9,280 bases of DNA from Pseudomonadota bacterium. Its GTDB lineage: Bacteria > Pseudomonadota > Alphaproteobacteria > Acetobacterales > Acetobacteraceae. Below are positions 1-7,005 of the stretch, piece by piece. The translations under genes and the position numbers were made by a program. The DNA is taken from assembly GCA_021785335.1 (NCBI GenBank), contig JAJYFW010000041.1:1-9280 (forward strand), written 5' to 3'. Positions within the stretch are counted from its first letter, which is position 1. The number at the start of each line of letters is the position of its first letter. The notes beneath the pieces are model-generated. The model saw nothing but the letters and a program-made list of their open reading frames with translations, had not been told where the DNA came from and did no database searches.

Positions 1-2216
1 CGTCGGGCGCGCGCATGCTGGTGGAGCTGAAGGCGGTGGACGGCGCCTGGCCGCTGGTCGGCGCGGCCGGCCTCGCTCCGCCGCAGTCGGTGACCCGCGC
101 CCTGGCGGATGGCGGCGTGGTGGCGGAGCCGCTGGTGCTGCAGCGGCTCGGGCTGGCGCCGGGCGCGCGGGTGCGGCTGGGCGAGGCGACGCTCGCGCTG
201 CGCGGCACGCTCACGAACGAGCCGGACCGGGCGGCGAGTCCGTCCGTACTCGGCCCGCGGGTACTGATCTCGCTCGCCGCCCTGCCGGCGACCCGCCTGG
301 TGCAGCCGGGGTCGATCGTGGAGTACCGGCTGCGCGCCGCCCTGCCGCTGGGCGCGGCGGCGGGGCCGGTGATGGCGGCGTTGCGGGCGGCGTTCCCGGA
401 CACCGGCTGGCGGCTGCGCGGCCCGCGCGACGCGGCGCCGGGGGTGGCGCGGTTCATCGCCCAGACCAGCCTGTTCATGACGCTGGTCGGGCTGACCGCG
501 CTGCTGGTCGGCGGCATCGGCGTCGCCAACGGGGTGCGGGCATGGCTCGCGGCACGGGCGCGCGGCATCGCCATCCTGCGCTGCCTCGGCGCCTCGCCGC
601 GCCTCGTGTTCTTCGTCTGCCTGATCCAGGTGATGGCGCTGTCCGGCCTTGGCGTGCTGCTCGGCCTGACGGCGGGGGCGGCGCTGCCGGTGCTGGCCGC
701 GCCGCTGTTCGCCGCGCTGCTGCCGGCGGCGCCGCAGTTTGGCGTGTTCGCGGGACCGCTGGCGCTGGCGGCTGCCTGCGGGCTGCTGACCGCCGCCGCC
801 TTCGCGCTGTGGCCGCTGGCGCGCGCCTTGCGCATTTCCGGCGGCGCGCTGTTCCGCGACGCGCTGCTGCCCGCCCGCGCCTGGCCGCCGCGCGCGCTGA
901 TGCTGGCGGAGGCGGCGCTGGTGGCGGCGCTGATCGGGCTGGTGGTGGCGACGGCGGAGCGGCGCGGCTTCGCGCTCGGCTTCTGCGCCGCCGCAGCGGC
1001 GACGCTGGCGCTGTTCCGCCTGGGCGCTGCCGGGCTCAGCTTCGCCGCCGCCCACGTGCCGGCGCCGCGGCGCGCCTGGGCACGGCTGGGTCTTGCCAAC
1101 CTGCACCGGCCGGGCACGGCGACGCCGCTGCTGCTGGTCTCGGTGGGACTGGGGCTGGCGACGCTGGCGGCGGTGGCGCTGATGCAGGGCAACCTGCAGC
1201 GCGAGGTGGCCGAGCAACTGCCCGACGTGGCGCCGAGCTTCTTCTTCATCGACCTGCAGAACGATCAGATGCCGGCGTTCCGCCGCCTGATCGCGCGGAC
1301 GCCGGGGGTGTCCGACCTGCAGGAAGTGCCGAGCCTGCGCGCCCGCGTGGTGGCGGTGAACGGCGTGCCGGCCGAGCGCATGCATGCGACGGCGGAGACC
1401 GCCTGGGCGCTGCGCGGCGATCGCGGCCTGACCTATGCGGCGGCGATGCCCGCGGGCACGCGGCTGGTGGCGGGGGCGTGGTGGCCGGCGGACTATCACG
1501 GCCCGCCGCTGGTTTCGTTCGATGCCGGGCTGGCGCGCGGCTGGGGTGTCGGGGTGGGGGACACGATCCGGCTCAATGTGCTCGGCCGCGACATCGACCT
1601 GCGCATCGCCAGCCTGCGCGACATCGCCTGGCGCAGCATGGGGCTGAACTTTGTCCTGGTGGCCAGCCCCGGCCTGCTGGAGCGCGCGCCCCACACGCAT
1701 ATCGCGACGGTGCGCGCCGCGCCCGACATGCAGGGCGGACTGCTGACCGCGGTAACGGACGCATTCCCCAACGTCTCGGCGATCCGGGTTGCCGACGTGC
1801 TGCAGGCGGTCGCCGACATCCTGGGGAAAGTCGCGGTCGCGCTGACGGCGACCGGATCGGTGGCGCTGGCGTCGGGGGCGCTGGTGCTGGCCGGCGCGGT
1901 CGCGGCCGGGCAGCGGCGGCGGGTGCAGGAGGCGGTCATCCTGAAGACCCTCGGTGCCAGCCGGGCGCAGATCCGGGCGGCGTGGCTCACCGAGTTCGGC
2001 CTGATCGGCCTTGCCGCGGGCGTGCTGGCGGCGGCGGTGGGGACGCTGGCGAGCTGGGGGGTGATGCGGTTCGTGGTCGGCGCCGCCTGGGTGTTCCTGC
2101 CGGCACGGCTGGCGCTGACGGTGGCGGGGTCGCTGGCGCTGATGCTGGCGGTCGGCTACGCCGGCACGGCCGCGGCGCTGCGAGCCAAGGCGGGGCCGCT
2201 GCTGCGCAATGAGTGA
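1..2216 (+). CDS. ABC transporter permease, FtsX/MacB-like (5' end outside window)
   Basis: This is the membrane permease of an ABC exporter of the YbbP-like class, large permeases with repeated FtsX domains that work with a separate ATPase and usually move lipophilic or envelope-associated substrates. The frame is open from the left edge. The ATG at 15 is probably internal, since coding-like sequence precedes it and the visible 737 residues are shorter than the roughly 830-850 aa I expect. The first FtsX domain (about bases 455-830) carries ILRCLGAS after a membrane helix. The second (about 1810-2190) carries ILKTLGAS. This LGAS element after the first helix of each domain is typical of the family. 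Between them lie more hydrophobic helices and an extracytoplasmic domain (about 1190-1800). The partner ATPase would be expected just upstream. The substrate cannot be told from sequence. Confidence 0.9.
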   Translation, partial: SGARMLVELKAVDGAWPLVGAAGLAPPQSVTRALADGGVVAEPLVLQRLGLAPGARVRLGEATLALRGTLTNEPDRAASPSVLGPRVLISLAALPATRLVQPGSIVEYRLRAALPLGAAAGPVMAALRAAFPDTGWRLRGPRDAAPGVARFIAQTSLFMTLVGLTALLVGGIGVANGVRAWLAARARGIAILRCLGASPRLVFFVCLIQVMALSGLGVLLGLTAGAALPVLAAPLFAALLPAAPQFGVFAGPLALAAACGLLTAAAFALWPLARALRISGGALFRDALLPARAWPPRALMLAEAALVAALIGLVVATAERRGFALGFCAAAAATLALFRLGAAGLSFAAAHVPAPRRAWARLGLANLHRPGTATPLLLVSVGLGLATLAAVALMQGNLQREVAEQLPDVAPSFFFIDLQNDQMPAFRRLIARTPGVSDLQEVPSLRARVVAVNGVPAERMHATAETAWALRGDRGLTYAAAMPAGTRLVAGAWWPADYHGPPLVSFDAGLARGWGVGVGDTIRLNVLGRDIDLRIASLRDIAWRSMGLNFVLVASPGLLERAPHTHIATVRAAPDMQGGLLTAVTDAFPNVSAIRVADVLQAVADILGKVAVALTATGSVALASGALVLAGAVAAGQRRRVQEAVILKTLGASRAQIRAAWLTEFGLIGLAAGVLAAAVGTLASWGVMRFVVGAAWVFLPARLALTVAGSLALMLAVGYAGTAAALRAKAGPLLRNE

Positions 2217-2239
2217 TCGGGCACGCCAAGGGGGAACGG

Positions 2240-2782
2240 GTGAGCCGGCTGAAAGCCGAAGAACGCTACCGCAGGCTGCGCGCCATGGCGTTCAGCCAGG
2301 CTGCCAGAGCGCTGACGCAAGACCTCGCGTTAAGCAACATCGACATCGAACTCGGTGAGTTCACCCTGTTTGGCCTGCCTCTGACGGCCTTGACCTGGGA
2401 AGCCGATCCCCGCCGGCGGGTCAACTGGCCGTGGATCGACATGAGGGAATGGTTCCGGCGGGATCCCGCAAGATTCGAGCTGGAGATACACTGCGCGGGC
2501 CGGATCTGCGCCCTGGCGCTCGGGAGGCCATCTGCAAGCCGCTCCAACTGCTCGCTTCACTACGTCGAGGCGTCTCCGGACCCCACCCATCCCCTTCGCG
2601 GGAAAGTGCTGGCCGTGGTGCTGACCGCGCTGGAGCAGTATTGCGCGGCGATCGGCGCATCCGAGATGCGCGTTGTTCAGCCGCTTGCGGCGCTGATTCC
2701 CCTCTATGTCGGACGCTACGGCTTCACCCTTGCCGACACGACCACTCCGTCGCCATATTGCTGGCGCGAGGTGAGGCGATGA
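2240..2782 (+). CDS. Hypothetical protein with GNAT-like C-terminus
   Basis: A protein of about 180 aa that I do not recognise as a named family. Its second half looks like a Gcn5-related N-acetyltransferase fold: a strand-rich stretch (FELEIHCAGRICALALG), a helix (KVLAVVLTALEQYCAAIGA), then MRVVQPLAALIPLYVGRYGF. The last part resembles the terminal GNAT motif, in which a Pro-x-x-x helix is followed by LY..GF. The acetyl-CoA loop (Q/RxxGxG/A) is not obvious, so activity is uncertain. I chose GTG 2240 because AAGGGGGAA (2228-2236) sits just before it. GTG 2213 would overlap the permease stop by four bases (GTGA) and is a real alternative giving 189 aa. The next gene starts inside this gene's stop codon (ATGA), so the two are probably translated together. 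Base composition is less GC-rich than the flanking genes, hinting at separate acquisition. Confidence 0.75.
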   Translation: MSRLKAEERYRRLRAMAFSQAARALTQDLALSNIDIELGEFTLFGLPLTALTWEADPRRRVNWPWIDMREWFRRDPARFELEIHCAGRICALALGRPSASRSNCSLHYVEASPDPTHPLRGKVLAVVLTALEQYCAAIGASEMRVVQPLAALIPLYVGRYGFTLADTTTPSPYCWREVRR

Positions 2783-2997
2783 AAGCTCATTTACGAGGAG
2801 TTTCCGGCGACGACACGGATGACGGTCTGCCGTCGCTGGAGAATGCGGCAAAGCGATTGGCAGCGCTGGCTGACGCCGGCCCGCCCCCCTGGCTCACGCC
2901 GGAGGGGCTTGCGGCAATGGCTGCCCTGGTCGAGCAAGGCGTGCCCGAGATCAACGGCCCAGCCAATTTGCGCCTGCCGCCGGTCGACGAGGACTGA
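2779..2997 (+). CDS. Small hypothetical protein, coupled to the GNAT-like gene
   Basis: A 72-aa acidic protein of unknown function. Its ATG (2779-2781) overlaps the upstream TGA (2780-2782), a classic four-base translational coupling, so it probably acts with the upstream protein. The sequence has a charged N-terminus, a helical middle (LENAAKRLAALADAG), a Pro-rich turn (PPPWLTPEGLAAMAALVEQG) and an acidic end (PPVDED). There is no signal peptide or membrane segment. The WLTPEGLAAMAALVEQG stretch could form a small helical binding module. It could be an antitoxin-like or chaperone-like partner, but nothing in the sequence proves that. The reading frame stays open upstream to 2431 inside the previous gene; the coupled ATG is preferred. 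Confidence 0.65.
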   Translation: MKAHLRGVSGDDTDDGLPSLENAAKRLAALADAGPPPWLTPEGLAAMAALVEQGVPEINGPANLRLPPVDED

Positions 2998-3024
2998 CCC
3001 GGCGCCGGATTACGCCGATTTCGC

Positions 3025-3053
3025 TTGATCGTGCGGACGGCTGTCCCAAGATG
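3025..3053 (+). promoter_or_regulatory. Weak candidate promoter for the Bax inhibitor-1 gene
   Basis: TTGATC (3025-3030) resembles a sigma-70 -35 box. A 17-base spacer leads to AAGATG (3048-3053), a poor -10 box. It lies between the 72-aa gene and the BI-1 gene. The position is sensible but the match is weak. Confidence 0.25.
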
Positions 3054-3095
3054 TTACCATACAGGGCAATTTGCCCGAGAGGGGAAGTGACCACC

Positions 3096-3869
3096 ATGGC
3101 TATCAGTCCCGACTATCGGACCTATACCGGCGCCCGCGCGGCACAGACCGAGGCGGTGCTGGACGCCGGCCTGCGCGCATACATGCTGCGCGTCTATAAC
3201 TGGATGACCTCGGGGCTGCTGCTGACCGGCATCGTCGCCTATGTCATCGCCAACACCAGCCTGATCGACCTGTTCTACCCGCTGGTGCAGACGCCGTACG
3301 GCATGCGCCACGCCGCCGGGCCGCTCGCCTGGCTCGCCATGATCGCGCCGCTCGGCTTCGTGCTGGTGCTCAGCTTCGGCGTCAACAAGCTCTCCACGCG
3401 CACGGTGCAGACGCTGTTCTGGCTGTTCTGCGCGGCAATGGGCGCCAGCCTGACCAACATCTTCCTGATCTATACCAGCGAGAGCATCGTCCGCGTGTTC
3501 TTCATCACCGCGGCGACGTTCGGTGCCATGAGCCTGTGGGGCTATACCACCAAAAGCGACCTGACGCGGTTCGGCAGCTTCCTGCTGATGGGTCTGTTCG
3601 GCATCATCATCGCAGGACTGGTCAACATCTTCGTCGGCAGCGCCGGGCTGCAGTTCGCCATCAGCATCATCGGCGTGCTGGTGTTCGTCGGCCTCACCGC
3701 CTACGACACGCAGCGCATCAAGGCGGACTACGTGCAGTTTTCCTACGCCTACGGCAGCGAGGTGGCGGCGCGGCGCAGCGTGTACGATGCGCTGTCGCTG
3801 TTCCTCAATTTCATCAACCTGTTCATGCTGCTGCTGCAGCTCACCGGCAATCGCAACAGCAGCAGCTGA
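3096..3869 (+). CDS. Bax inhibitor-1/YccA family membrane protein
   Basis: A 257-aa inner-membrane protein of the Bax inhibitor-1 (TMBIM, YbhL/YccA) family, which are seven-helix proteins linked to pH-sensitive calcium leak and membrane stress. The N-terminus (about 30 residues) is soluble, with DAGLRAYMLRVYNWMTSGLL leading into helix 1. Five or six further hydrophobic helices follow. Near the C-terminus GVLVFVGLTAYDTQRIK contains the conserved YDTQ.IK signature, with Asp204 in the position of the family's pH-sensing aspartate. A final hydrophobic helix (LFLNFINLFMLLLQ) and a short polar tail end the protein. I start at ATG 3096, preceded by AGAGGGG (3078-3084). A longer frame from 3051 would add 15 residues without a good ribosome binding site. 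The length is usual for the family. It looks monocistronic: a terminator follows. Confidence 0.93.
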   Translation: MAISPDYRTYTGARAAQTEAVLDAGLRAYMLRVYNWMTSGLLLTGIVAYVIANTSLIDLFYPLVQTPYGMRHAAGPLAWLAMIAPLGFVLVLSFGVNKLSTRTVQTLFWLFCAAMGASLTNIFLIYTSESIVRVFFITAATFGAMSLWGYTTKSDLTRFGSFLLMGLFGIIIAGLVNIFVGSAGLQFAISIIGVLVFVGLTAYDTQRIKADYVQFSYAYGSEVAARRSVYDALSLFLNFINLFMLLLQLTGNRNSSS

Positions 3870-3890
3870 CACGGATAATCGCTCCCCCGC

Positions 3891-3915
3891 CCCTCTCCCG
3901 CGCAGCGGGCGAGGG
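3891..3915. repeat. Small GC-rich palindrome downstream of the BI-1 gene
   Basis: Two 11-base arms, CCCTCTCCCGC (3891-3901) and GCGGGCGAGGG (3905-3915), pair at 10 of 11 positions around a three-base loop. It lies just before the terminator hairpin. The CCCTCTCC core is shared with the larger palindromic element near 7110 and 7209, so it may be a short relative of the same dispersed repeat class rather than part of the terminator. Confidence 0.55.
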
Positions 3916-3921
3916 TGCAGC

Positions 3922-3957
3922 CAGGCCCTTTCCCGCCCGGGGAAGGGCCTGCTTTTT
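3922..3957 (+). terminator. Rho-independent terminator after the BI-1 gene
   Basis: A 13-bp stem (3922-3934 with 3939-3951, one T-G wobble) closes a GCCC loop and is followed by C and five T (3953-3957). It starts 52 bases after the BI-1 stop and should separate that gene from the atp operon. Confidence 0.85.
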
Positions 3958-3979
3958 CCGGCTGGCTGGCGCCCCCTCC

Positions 3980-3995
3980 CCGCCGACCTCGGCGG
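3980..3995. promoter_or_regulatory. Perfect palindrome next to the atp promoter
   Basis: CCGCCGA (3980-3986) and TCGGCGG (3989-3995) form a perfect seven-base inverted repeat around CC, ending three bases before the TTGACA box at 3999. The position fits an operator or activator site, but it may also be only a GC-rich hairpin. No known regulator motif is recognised. Confidence 0.35.
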
Positions 3996-3998
3996 TTA

Positions 3999-4027
3999 TT
4001 GACAGGACCGCAACCCGACGGTAGCAA
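3999..4027 (+). promoter_or_regulatory. Candidate sigma-70 promoter of the atp F0 operon
   Basis: A perfect -35 hexamer TTGACA (3999-4004), an exact 17-base spacer, and TAGCAA (4022-4027) as a three-of-six -10 hexamer. It lies between the BI-1 terminator and atpI, where the operon promoter is expected. Transcription would start near 4034, giving a leader of about 37 bases. Confidence 0.55.
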
Positions 4028-4070
4028 CCGGCCGCCTTCCGGCAGGGCGACTTGCTGAAAGGACGCACGC

Positions 4071-4415
4071 ATGAGCGGCACCGAGGGCGGTCAGGGCGGC
4101 AACGAGGGGCAGTCCTTCGAGGCGCGGCTCCGGGCTGCCCGCGAGCGGCGGGGCCTCGCGCCTCCGTCCGTTCCGCCGGGTCCCTCGCGCGTCGGCGGCC
4201 TGCCCACCTCGGCCCTCGGCCTTGGCATGCGGGTCGGCATCGAACTGGTCTCGGCCCTCGTGCTTGGGGTGGCCATAGGCTGGGGACTGGACCACTGGCT
4301 GCACACCGCGCCGGTCTTCATGGCGCTGTTCGTGCTGCTGGGGGGTGCGGCCGGCGTGCTGAATGTCTGGCGGCTCATGGGGCCGCGGCGCGGCGCGGAC
4401 GGACGCGGGGAATAA
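4071..4415 (+). CDS. atpI: ATP synthase accessory protein AtpI
   Basis: A 114-aa small inner-membrane protein encoded first in the F0 operon. The AtpI/AtpZ family is thought to help assemble the c-ring and to affect magnesium or proton handling, but is not a structural subunit. The first 45 or so residues are polar and rich in Gly, Arg and Pro (soluble N-tail). Two hydrophobic helices follow (about residues 52-72 and 80-102), with GWGLDHWLHT in the turn between them, a typical family feature. The C-terminal tail is basic. ATG 4071 has AAAGGA at 4058-4063 as ribosome binding site. The gene starts just after the candidate operon promoter, and atpB begins 34 bases after its stop. Confidence 0.9.
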   Translation: MSGTEGGQGGNEGQSFEARLRAARERRGLAPPSVPPGPSRVGGLPTSALGLGMRVGIELVSALVLGVAIGWGLDHWLHTAPVFMALFVLLGGAAGVLNVWRLMGPRRGADGRGE

Positions 4416-4449
4416 CCGGGCGGCATCGCCCAGAGGACGAGGACGGACT

Positions 4450-5208
4450 GTGGCGGCCAGCACCTCCGGCGGCATCGACGCGCTCAGCCAGTTCACCCTG
4501 CACACGACCCTCGGCCCGGTCGGCGCCTCGGTCAACTTCACCCAGTCGAACCTGTTCATGGTGATCGCGGGCGCGCTGACGCTGGCGCTGCTGTGGTTCG
4601 GCATGCGCCCGCGCGCGATGGTGCCGGGGCGCCTGCAGGCCGCCGCCGAAATGGCCTACGGCGCCGTCATGTCGATGTGCGTGGACAACATCGGCCCGGA
4701 GGGAAAGCGCTACTTCCCGTTCGTGTTCACGCTGTTCTTCTTCATCCTGTTCGGCAACCTGCTCGGCGTCTGGCCGTACGACTTCACCTTCACCAGCCAC
4801 ATCGCGGTGACGGTGGCGCTGGCGCTGTTCGTGGTGCTGCTGGTCACGGCGGTGGCGCTGCGCATCCACGGGCTGCACTTCTTCAGCTACTTCATGCCGA
4901 AGGACGTGCCGGTGGCGCTGGCGCCGATCCTGGTGCCGATCGAGGTGCTCTCGTATCTCTCGCGCATCATCTCGCTGTCCGTGCGTCTGTTCGCCAACAT
5001 GATGGCCGGCCACGTCATGCTGGAGGTGTTCGCGGCCTTCACCATCATGCTCGGCGCGATCGGCTGGGCCGGCTATTTGCCGGCCGCCGTGGCGGTCGCG
5101 GTGAACGTCGCGCTGATCGGCTTCGAAATCCTGGTCGCGACGCTGCAGGCCTACGTGTTCGCGATCCTCACCTGCATCTATCTCCACGACGCGGTGCATC
5201 TGCACTGA
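4450..5208 (+). CDS. atpB: ATP synthase F0 subunit a
   Basis: Subunit a forms the two proton half-channels against the c-ring. The protein is 252 aa from GTG 4450, close to the usual alphaproteobacterial length. The key signature [14 protein letters not shown] places the essential arginine at residue 179, equivalent to Arg210 of the E. coli subunit. The C-terminal helix pair ([20 protein letters not shown]) has the conserved glutamate and Gln-Ala-Tyr pattern. Five or six helices are visible. I chose GTG 4450 because GAGGA (4439-4443) lies six bases upstream. The in-frame ATG at 4363 would overlap atpI by 53 bases and add an unrelated Arg/Gly-rich extension, so it is unlikely. It sits 34 bases after atpI and 64 before atpE. 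Confidence 0.95.
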   Translation: MAASTSGGIDALSQFTLHTTLGPVGASVNFTQSNLFMVIAGALTLALLWFGMRPRAMVPGRLQAAAEMAYGAVMSMCVDNIGPEGKRYFPFVFTLFFFILFGNLLGVWPYDFTFTSHIAVTVALALFVVLLVTAVALRIHGLHFFSYFMPKDVPVALAPILVPIEVLSYLSRIISLSVRLFANMMAGHVMLEVFAAFTIMLGAIGWAGYLPAAVAVAVNVALIGFEILVATLQAYVFAILTCIYLHDAVHLH

Positions 5209-5234
5209 GTCCGAATTCGCCTCCCTCCCTCGAT

Positions 5235-5249
5235 CCCGAAAGTTTCGGG
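5235..5249 (+). promoter_or_regulatory. Hairpin in the atpB-atpE intergenic gap
   Basis: CCCGAAA (5235-5241) and TTTCGGG (5243-5249) form a perfect inverted repeat around one G, so the real loop is about five bases. It ends nine bases before the atpE ribosome binding site AAGGAA (5259-5264) and has no T run, so it is not a terminator. It may stabilise or process the message to favour production of subunit c, which is needed in many copies per complex. The function is inferred. Confidence 0.5.
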
Positions 5250-5272
5250 CGCAACACCAAGGAACCGGATAC

Positions 5273-5497
5273 ATGGATCTCGCTTCCGCAAAGCAGATTG
5301 GCGCGGGCCTCTCCGTCATCGCCCTGTTCGGCGTCGGCATGGGGATCGGCCAGATCTTCTCCGCGCTGGTGACCAGCGTGGCGCGCAACCCGAGCGCGCG
5401 CGACAGCGTGTTCGGCATCGCCATCCTGGGCTTCGCGCTCACGGAAGCGGTGGCGCTGTATGCGCTGGTGATCGCGTTCATCATCCTGTTCGTCTGA
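5273..5497 (+). CDS. atpE: ATP synthase F0 subunit c
   Basis: The 74-aa proteolipid that builds the rotating c-ring. Helix 1 (about residues 8-33) contains the glycine-packing motif GVGMGIG at 20-26. The polar loop ARNPSARD (37-44) carries the Arg-Asn-Pro that contacts the F1 stalk. Helix 2 (46-74) contains [16 protein letters not shown], with the proton-binding glutamate at residue 58. The sequence lacks the extra polar helix-1 ligands expected of a sodium-binding ring, so protons are the likely ion. The start is clear: AAGGAA (5259-5264) eight bases before ATG. A hairpin lies upstream. The atpF' gene begins five bases after the stop. Confidence 0.97.
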   Translation: MDLASAKQIGAGLSVIALFGVGMGIGQIFSALVTSVARNPSARDSVFGIAILGFALTEAVALYALVIAFIILFV

Positions 5498-5502
5498 CAC
5501 CG

Positions 5503-6075
5503 ATGCAGGCGCTGCTGGCCGCGCTGCTGCTGCTGCTGCCGGCTGCCGCCCACGCGGCGGGTGGCATGCCGCAGCTCGACTTCGCCAACCCGCTGACGCT
5601 GAGCCAGGTGGTGTGGGGCACGCTGATCTTCATCGTGCTCTACATCCTCGCCGCCCGCTTCGCGCTGCCGCAGGTGAGCTCGGTGCTGGATGAGCGGGCG
5701 TCCCATATCGCCCGCGACCTGGACGCGGCGCGCCAGGCGAAAGCGGAGGCGGACGCGGCGGTGGCCGAGCTGACGCAGGCAACGCGCACGGCGCACGCCG
5801 GCGCGCAGGCGGAAATCGCAACCGCGCTGGAGGCGGCGAAGGCGGCCGCGGCGGCGCAGGCGGCGACGCTGAATGTGAAGCTCGACGCAGAGATCGCGGC
5901 GGCCGAGCAACGCATCGGCGCGGCGCGCAGCGCGGCGCTGGCGGCGCTGGGCGAGGTGGCGACGGACACGGCGCACGCCGTGGTCGGGCGGCTGACCGGC
6001 ACCTCGGTCGATCGTGGCCTGGTGGATCGGGCGGTGGCGTCCGCCGTGGCGGCGCGCCGCGCGCGGGCGGCGTAG
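5503..6075 (+). CDS. atpF': ATP synthase F0 subunit b'
   Basis: One of the two different b-type subunits making the peripheral stalk that holds F1 against subunit a, the b/b' arrangement of alphaproteobacteria, cyanobacteria and plastids. The 190-aa product begins with a signal-peptide-like segment (MQALLAALLLLLPAAAHAAGG) before the usual b' start MPQLDFANPLTLSQVVWGT. The single membrane helix spans about residues 36-54. It is followed by LPQVSSVLDERASHIARDLD and then a long Ala/Glu-rich coiled coil to about 165. Residue 22 is also ATG (5566), which would give a 169-aa protein without the leader. I keep ATG 5503, five bases after atpE, although no clear ribosome binding site is seen, so translation may be coupled to atpE. 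Confidence 0.9.
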   Translation: MQALLAALLLLLPAAAHAAGGMPQLDFANPLTLSQVVWGTLIFIVLYILAARFALPQVSSVLDERASHIARDLDAARQAKAEADAAVAELTQATRTAHAGAQAEIATALEAAKAAAAAQAATLNVKLDAEIAAAEQRIGAARSAALAALGEVATDTAHAVVGRLTGTSVDRGLVDRAVASAVAARRARAA

Positions 6076-6085
6076 GGAGGGCGAC

Positions 6086-6598
6086 ATGCACGAAGAAAGC
6101 TTCTTCGCCAATCCGCGCACCTGGGTCGCGATCGCCTTCATCGTGTTCTTCGTCGTGTTCGGCCGCAAGCTGTGGCAGCCGCTGGCGGGGCTGCTGGACA
6201 AGCACGCGCAGGGCGTGCGCGCCGAGCTGGCGGAGGCGCAGCGGCTGCGCCAGGAGGCCGAGGCGATGCTGCAGGACGCGCGCGCCCGCCGCGAGGCGGC
6301 GCTGGCGGAGGCCCGCGCGCTGCTGGAACGCGCGCAGCAGGAAGCGGTGCGGGTGGCGCAGGAAGCGGCGGCGGACGCCGAGGCGGCGGCGCACCGGCGC
6401 GAGCGGATGGCGATGGACCGCATCGCCGCCGCCGAGAAGGCCGCGGTGGACGAGGTGCGGATGCTGGCCGCCGAGATCGCCACCAGCGCGGCGGCGCAGG
6501 CGATTCGCGACGGACTGCCGGCCGACGCCGATGCGCGGCTGATCGACCACGCCATCGGCGCCCTGCCGGCGGCACTGGCGCCGCGCCAGGCGGCCTGA
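6086..6598 (+). CDS. atpF: ATP synthase F0 subunit b
   Basis: The second peripheral-stalk subunit, 170 aa. A short N-terminus (MHEESFFANPRTWV) leads to one membrane helix (about residues 13-31, VAIAFIVFFVVFG). Then RKLWQPLAGLLDKHAQGVRAEL opens the stalk, and a charged Ala/Glu/Arg coiled coil runs to about residue 140. The C-terminal part (AAQAIRDGLPADADARLIDHAIGAL) resembles the delta-binding end. ATG 6086 is set by AGGGAGG (6074-6080), ten bases after the b' stop; the frame is open earlier but only inside atpF'. It is the last gene of the operon. F1 genes do not follow, as is normal in alphaproteobacteria, where atpHAGDC lies elsewhere. Confidence 0.94.
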   Translation: MHEESFFANPRTWVAIAFIVFFVVFGRKLWQPLAGLLDKHAQGVRAELAEAQRLRQEAEAMLQDARARREAALAEARALLERAQQEAVRVAQEAAADAEAAAHRRERMAMDRIAAAEKAAVDEVRMLAAEIATSAAAQAIRDGLPADADARLIDHAIGALPAALAPRQAA

Positions 6599-6605
6599 CC
6601 GGCGC

Positions 6606-6830
6606 CTAATCGCCCGGATCGGGGTCCTTGCCCGCGTTCATGATGGCATAGAGCCGCTCCATCTCGGCGTCGGACGCGGCCCACAGCGCCGCGCCTTCCT
6701 CGGGCGGCAGCGCGTCCTTGTCGAAGCGGAAGGCGTTGTCCGCGCGGATGATGGCGACCACCTCGTCGCACGGGCGTTCGGCGGCAGGGGTCGGCAGGGC
6801 CGCGAACAGGTCGGGTTGCAGGTCGGGCAT
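6606..6830 (-). CDS. Small hypothetical protein, convergent with atpF
   Basis: A 74-aa acidic protein that I cannot assign to a family. It begins MPDLQPDLFAALP and has a helical core (CDEVVAIIRADNAFRFDKD) followed by PPEEGAALWAASDAEMERLYAIMNAG and an acidic end. No membrane segment or signal is visible. The ordered pattern of hydrophobic and charged residues makes it a more credible protein than the many chance frames around it. Its stop lies seven bases from the atpF stop, with no hairpin terminator between, so the two transcripts should overlap. GGGGA directly abuts the ATG, too close for a normal ribosome binding site, so the start is uncertain. Confidence 0.6.
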   Translation of the reverse strand: MPDLQPDLFAALPTPAAERPCDEVVAIIRADNAFRFDKDALPPEEGAALWAASDAEMERLYAIMNAGKDPDPGD

Positions 6831-7005
6831 TCCCCAAACTTAACAGGAAGGCGGCGAGTCGCGCGAAATCTGGCGAATCCGGTCGGATCGCACGACCTCG
6901 GCACGAAGCCCTGCGCGGGTACGTGGCCGCACTCTTACATTCCGGGTTCGCTATTTGATAAGGGACATTATTGAACATGAGATTGGGGGAGAGGGGCCCC
7001 ACCCG
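6831..7005. other. Intergenic stretch without a recognisable gene
   Basis: I see no convincing gene here. It holds the upstream region of the small minus-strand gene. An AT-richer patch near 6950-6985 has a weak plus-strand promoter-like pair: TTGATA at 6955-6960, then 17 bases, then TGAGAT at 6978-6983. If real, it would transcribe into the palindromic element. Together with that element and the mrr leader, the gene-free gap is 6831-7360. Confidence 0.4.

Noticed and set aside
542..2212. Plus-strand frame of 556 codons inside the ABC permease
   Set aside because: An out-of-frame Gly/Ala/Arg-rich shadow; the permease frame carries the FtsX motifs.
3054..3872. Minus-strand frame of 272 codons mirroring the BI-1 gene
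   Set aside because: Exactly antisense to a clear membrane protein, with His/Gln/Glu-rich composition typical of antisense translation.
4375..7002. Minus-strand open frame of 875 codons across the whole atp operon
   Set aside because: It is a shadow of GC-rich coding sequence: antisense to five well-identified genes, composed of low-complexity Arg/Ala/His-rich sequence with no domain.
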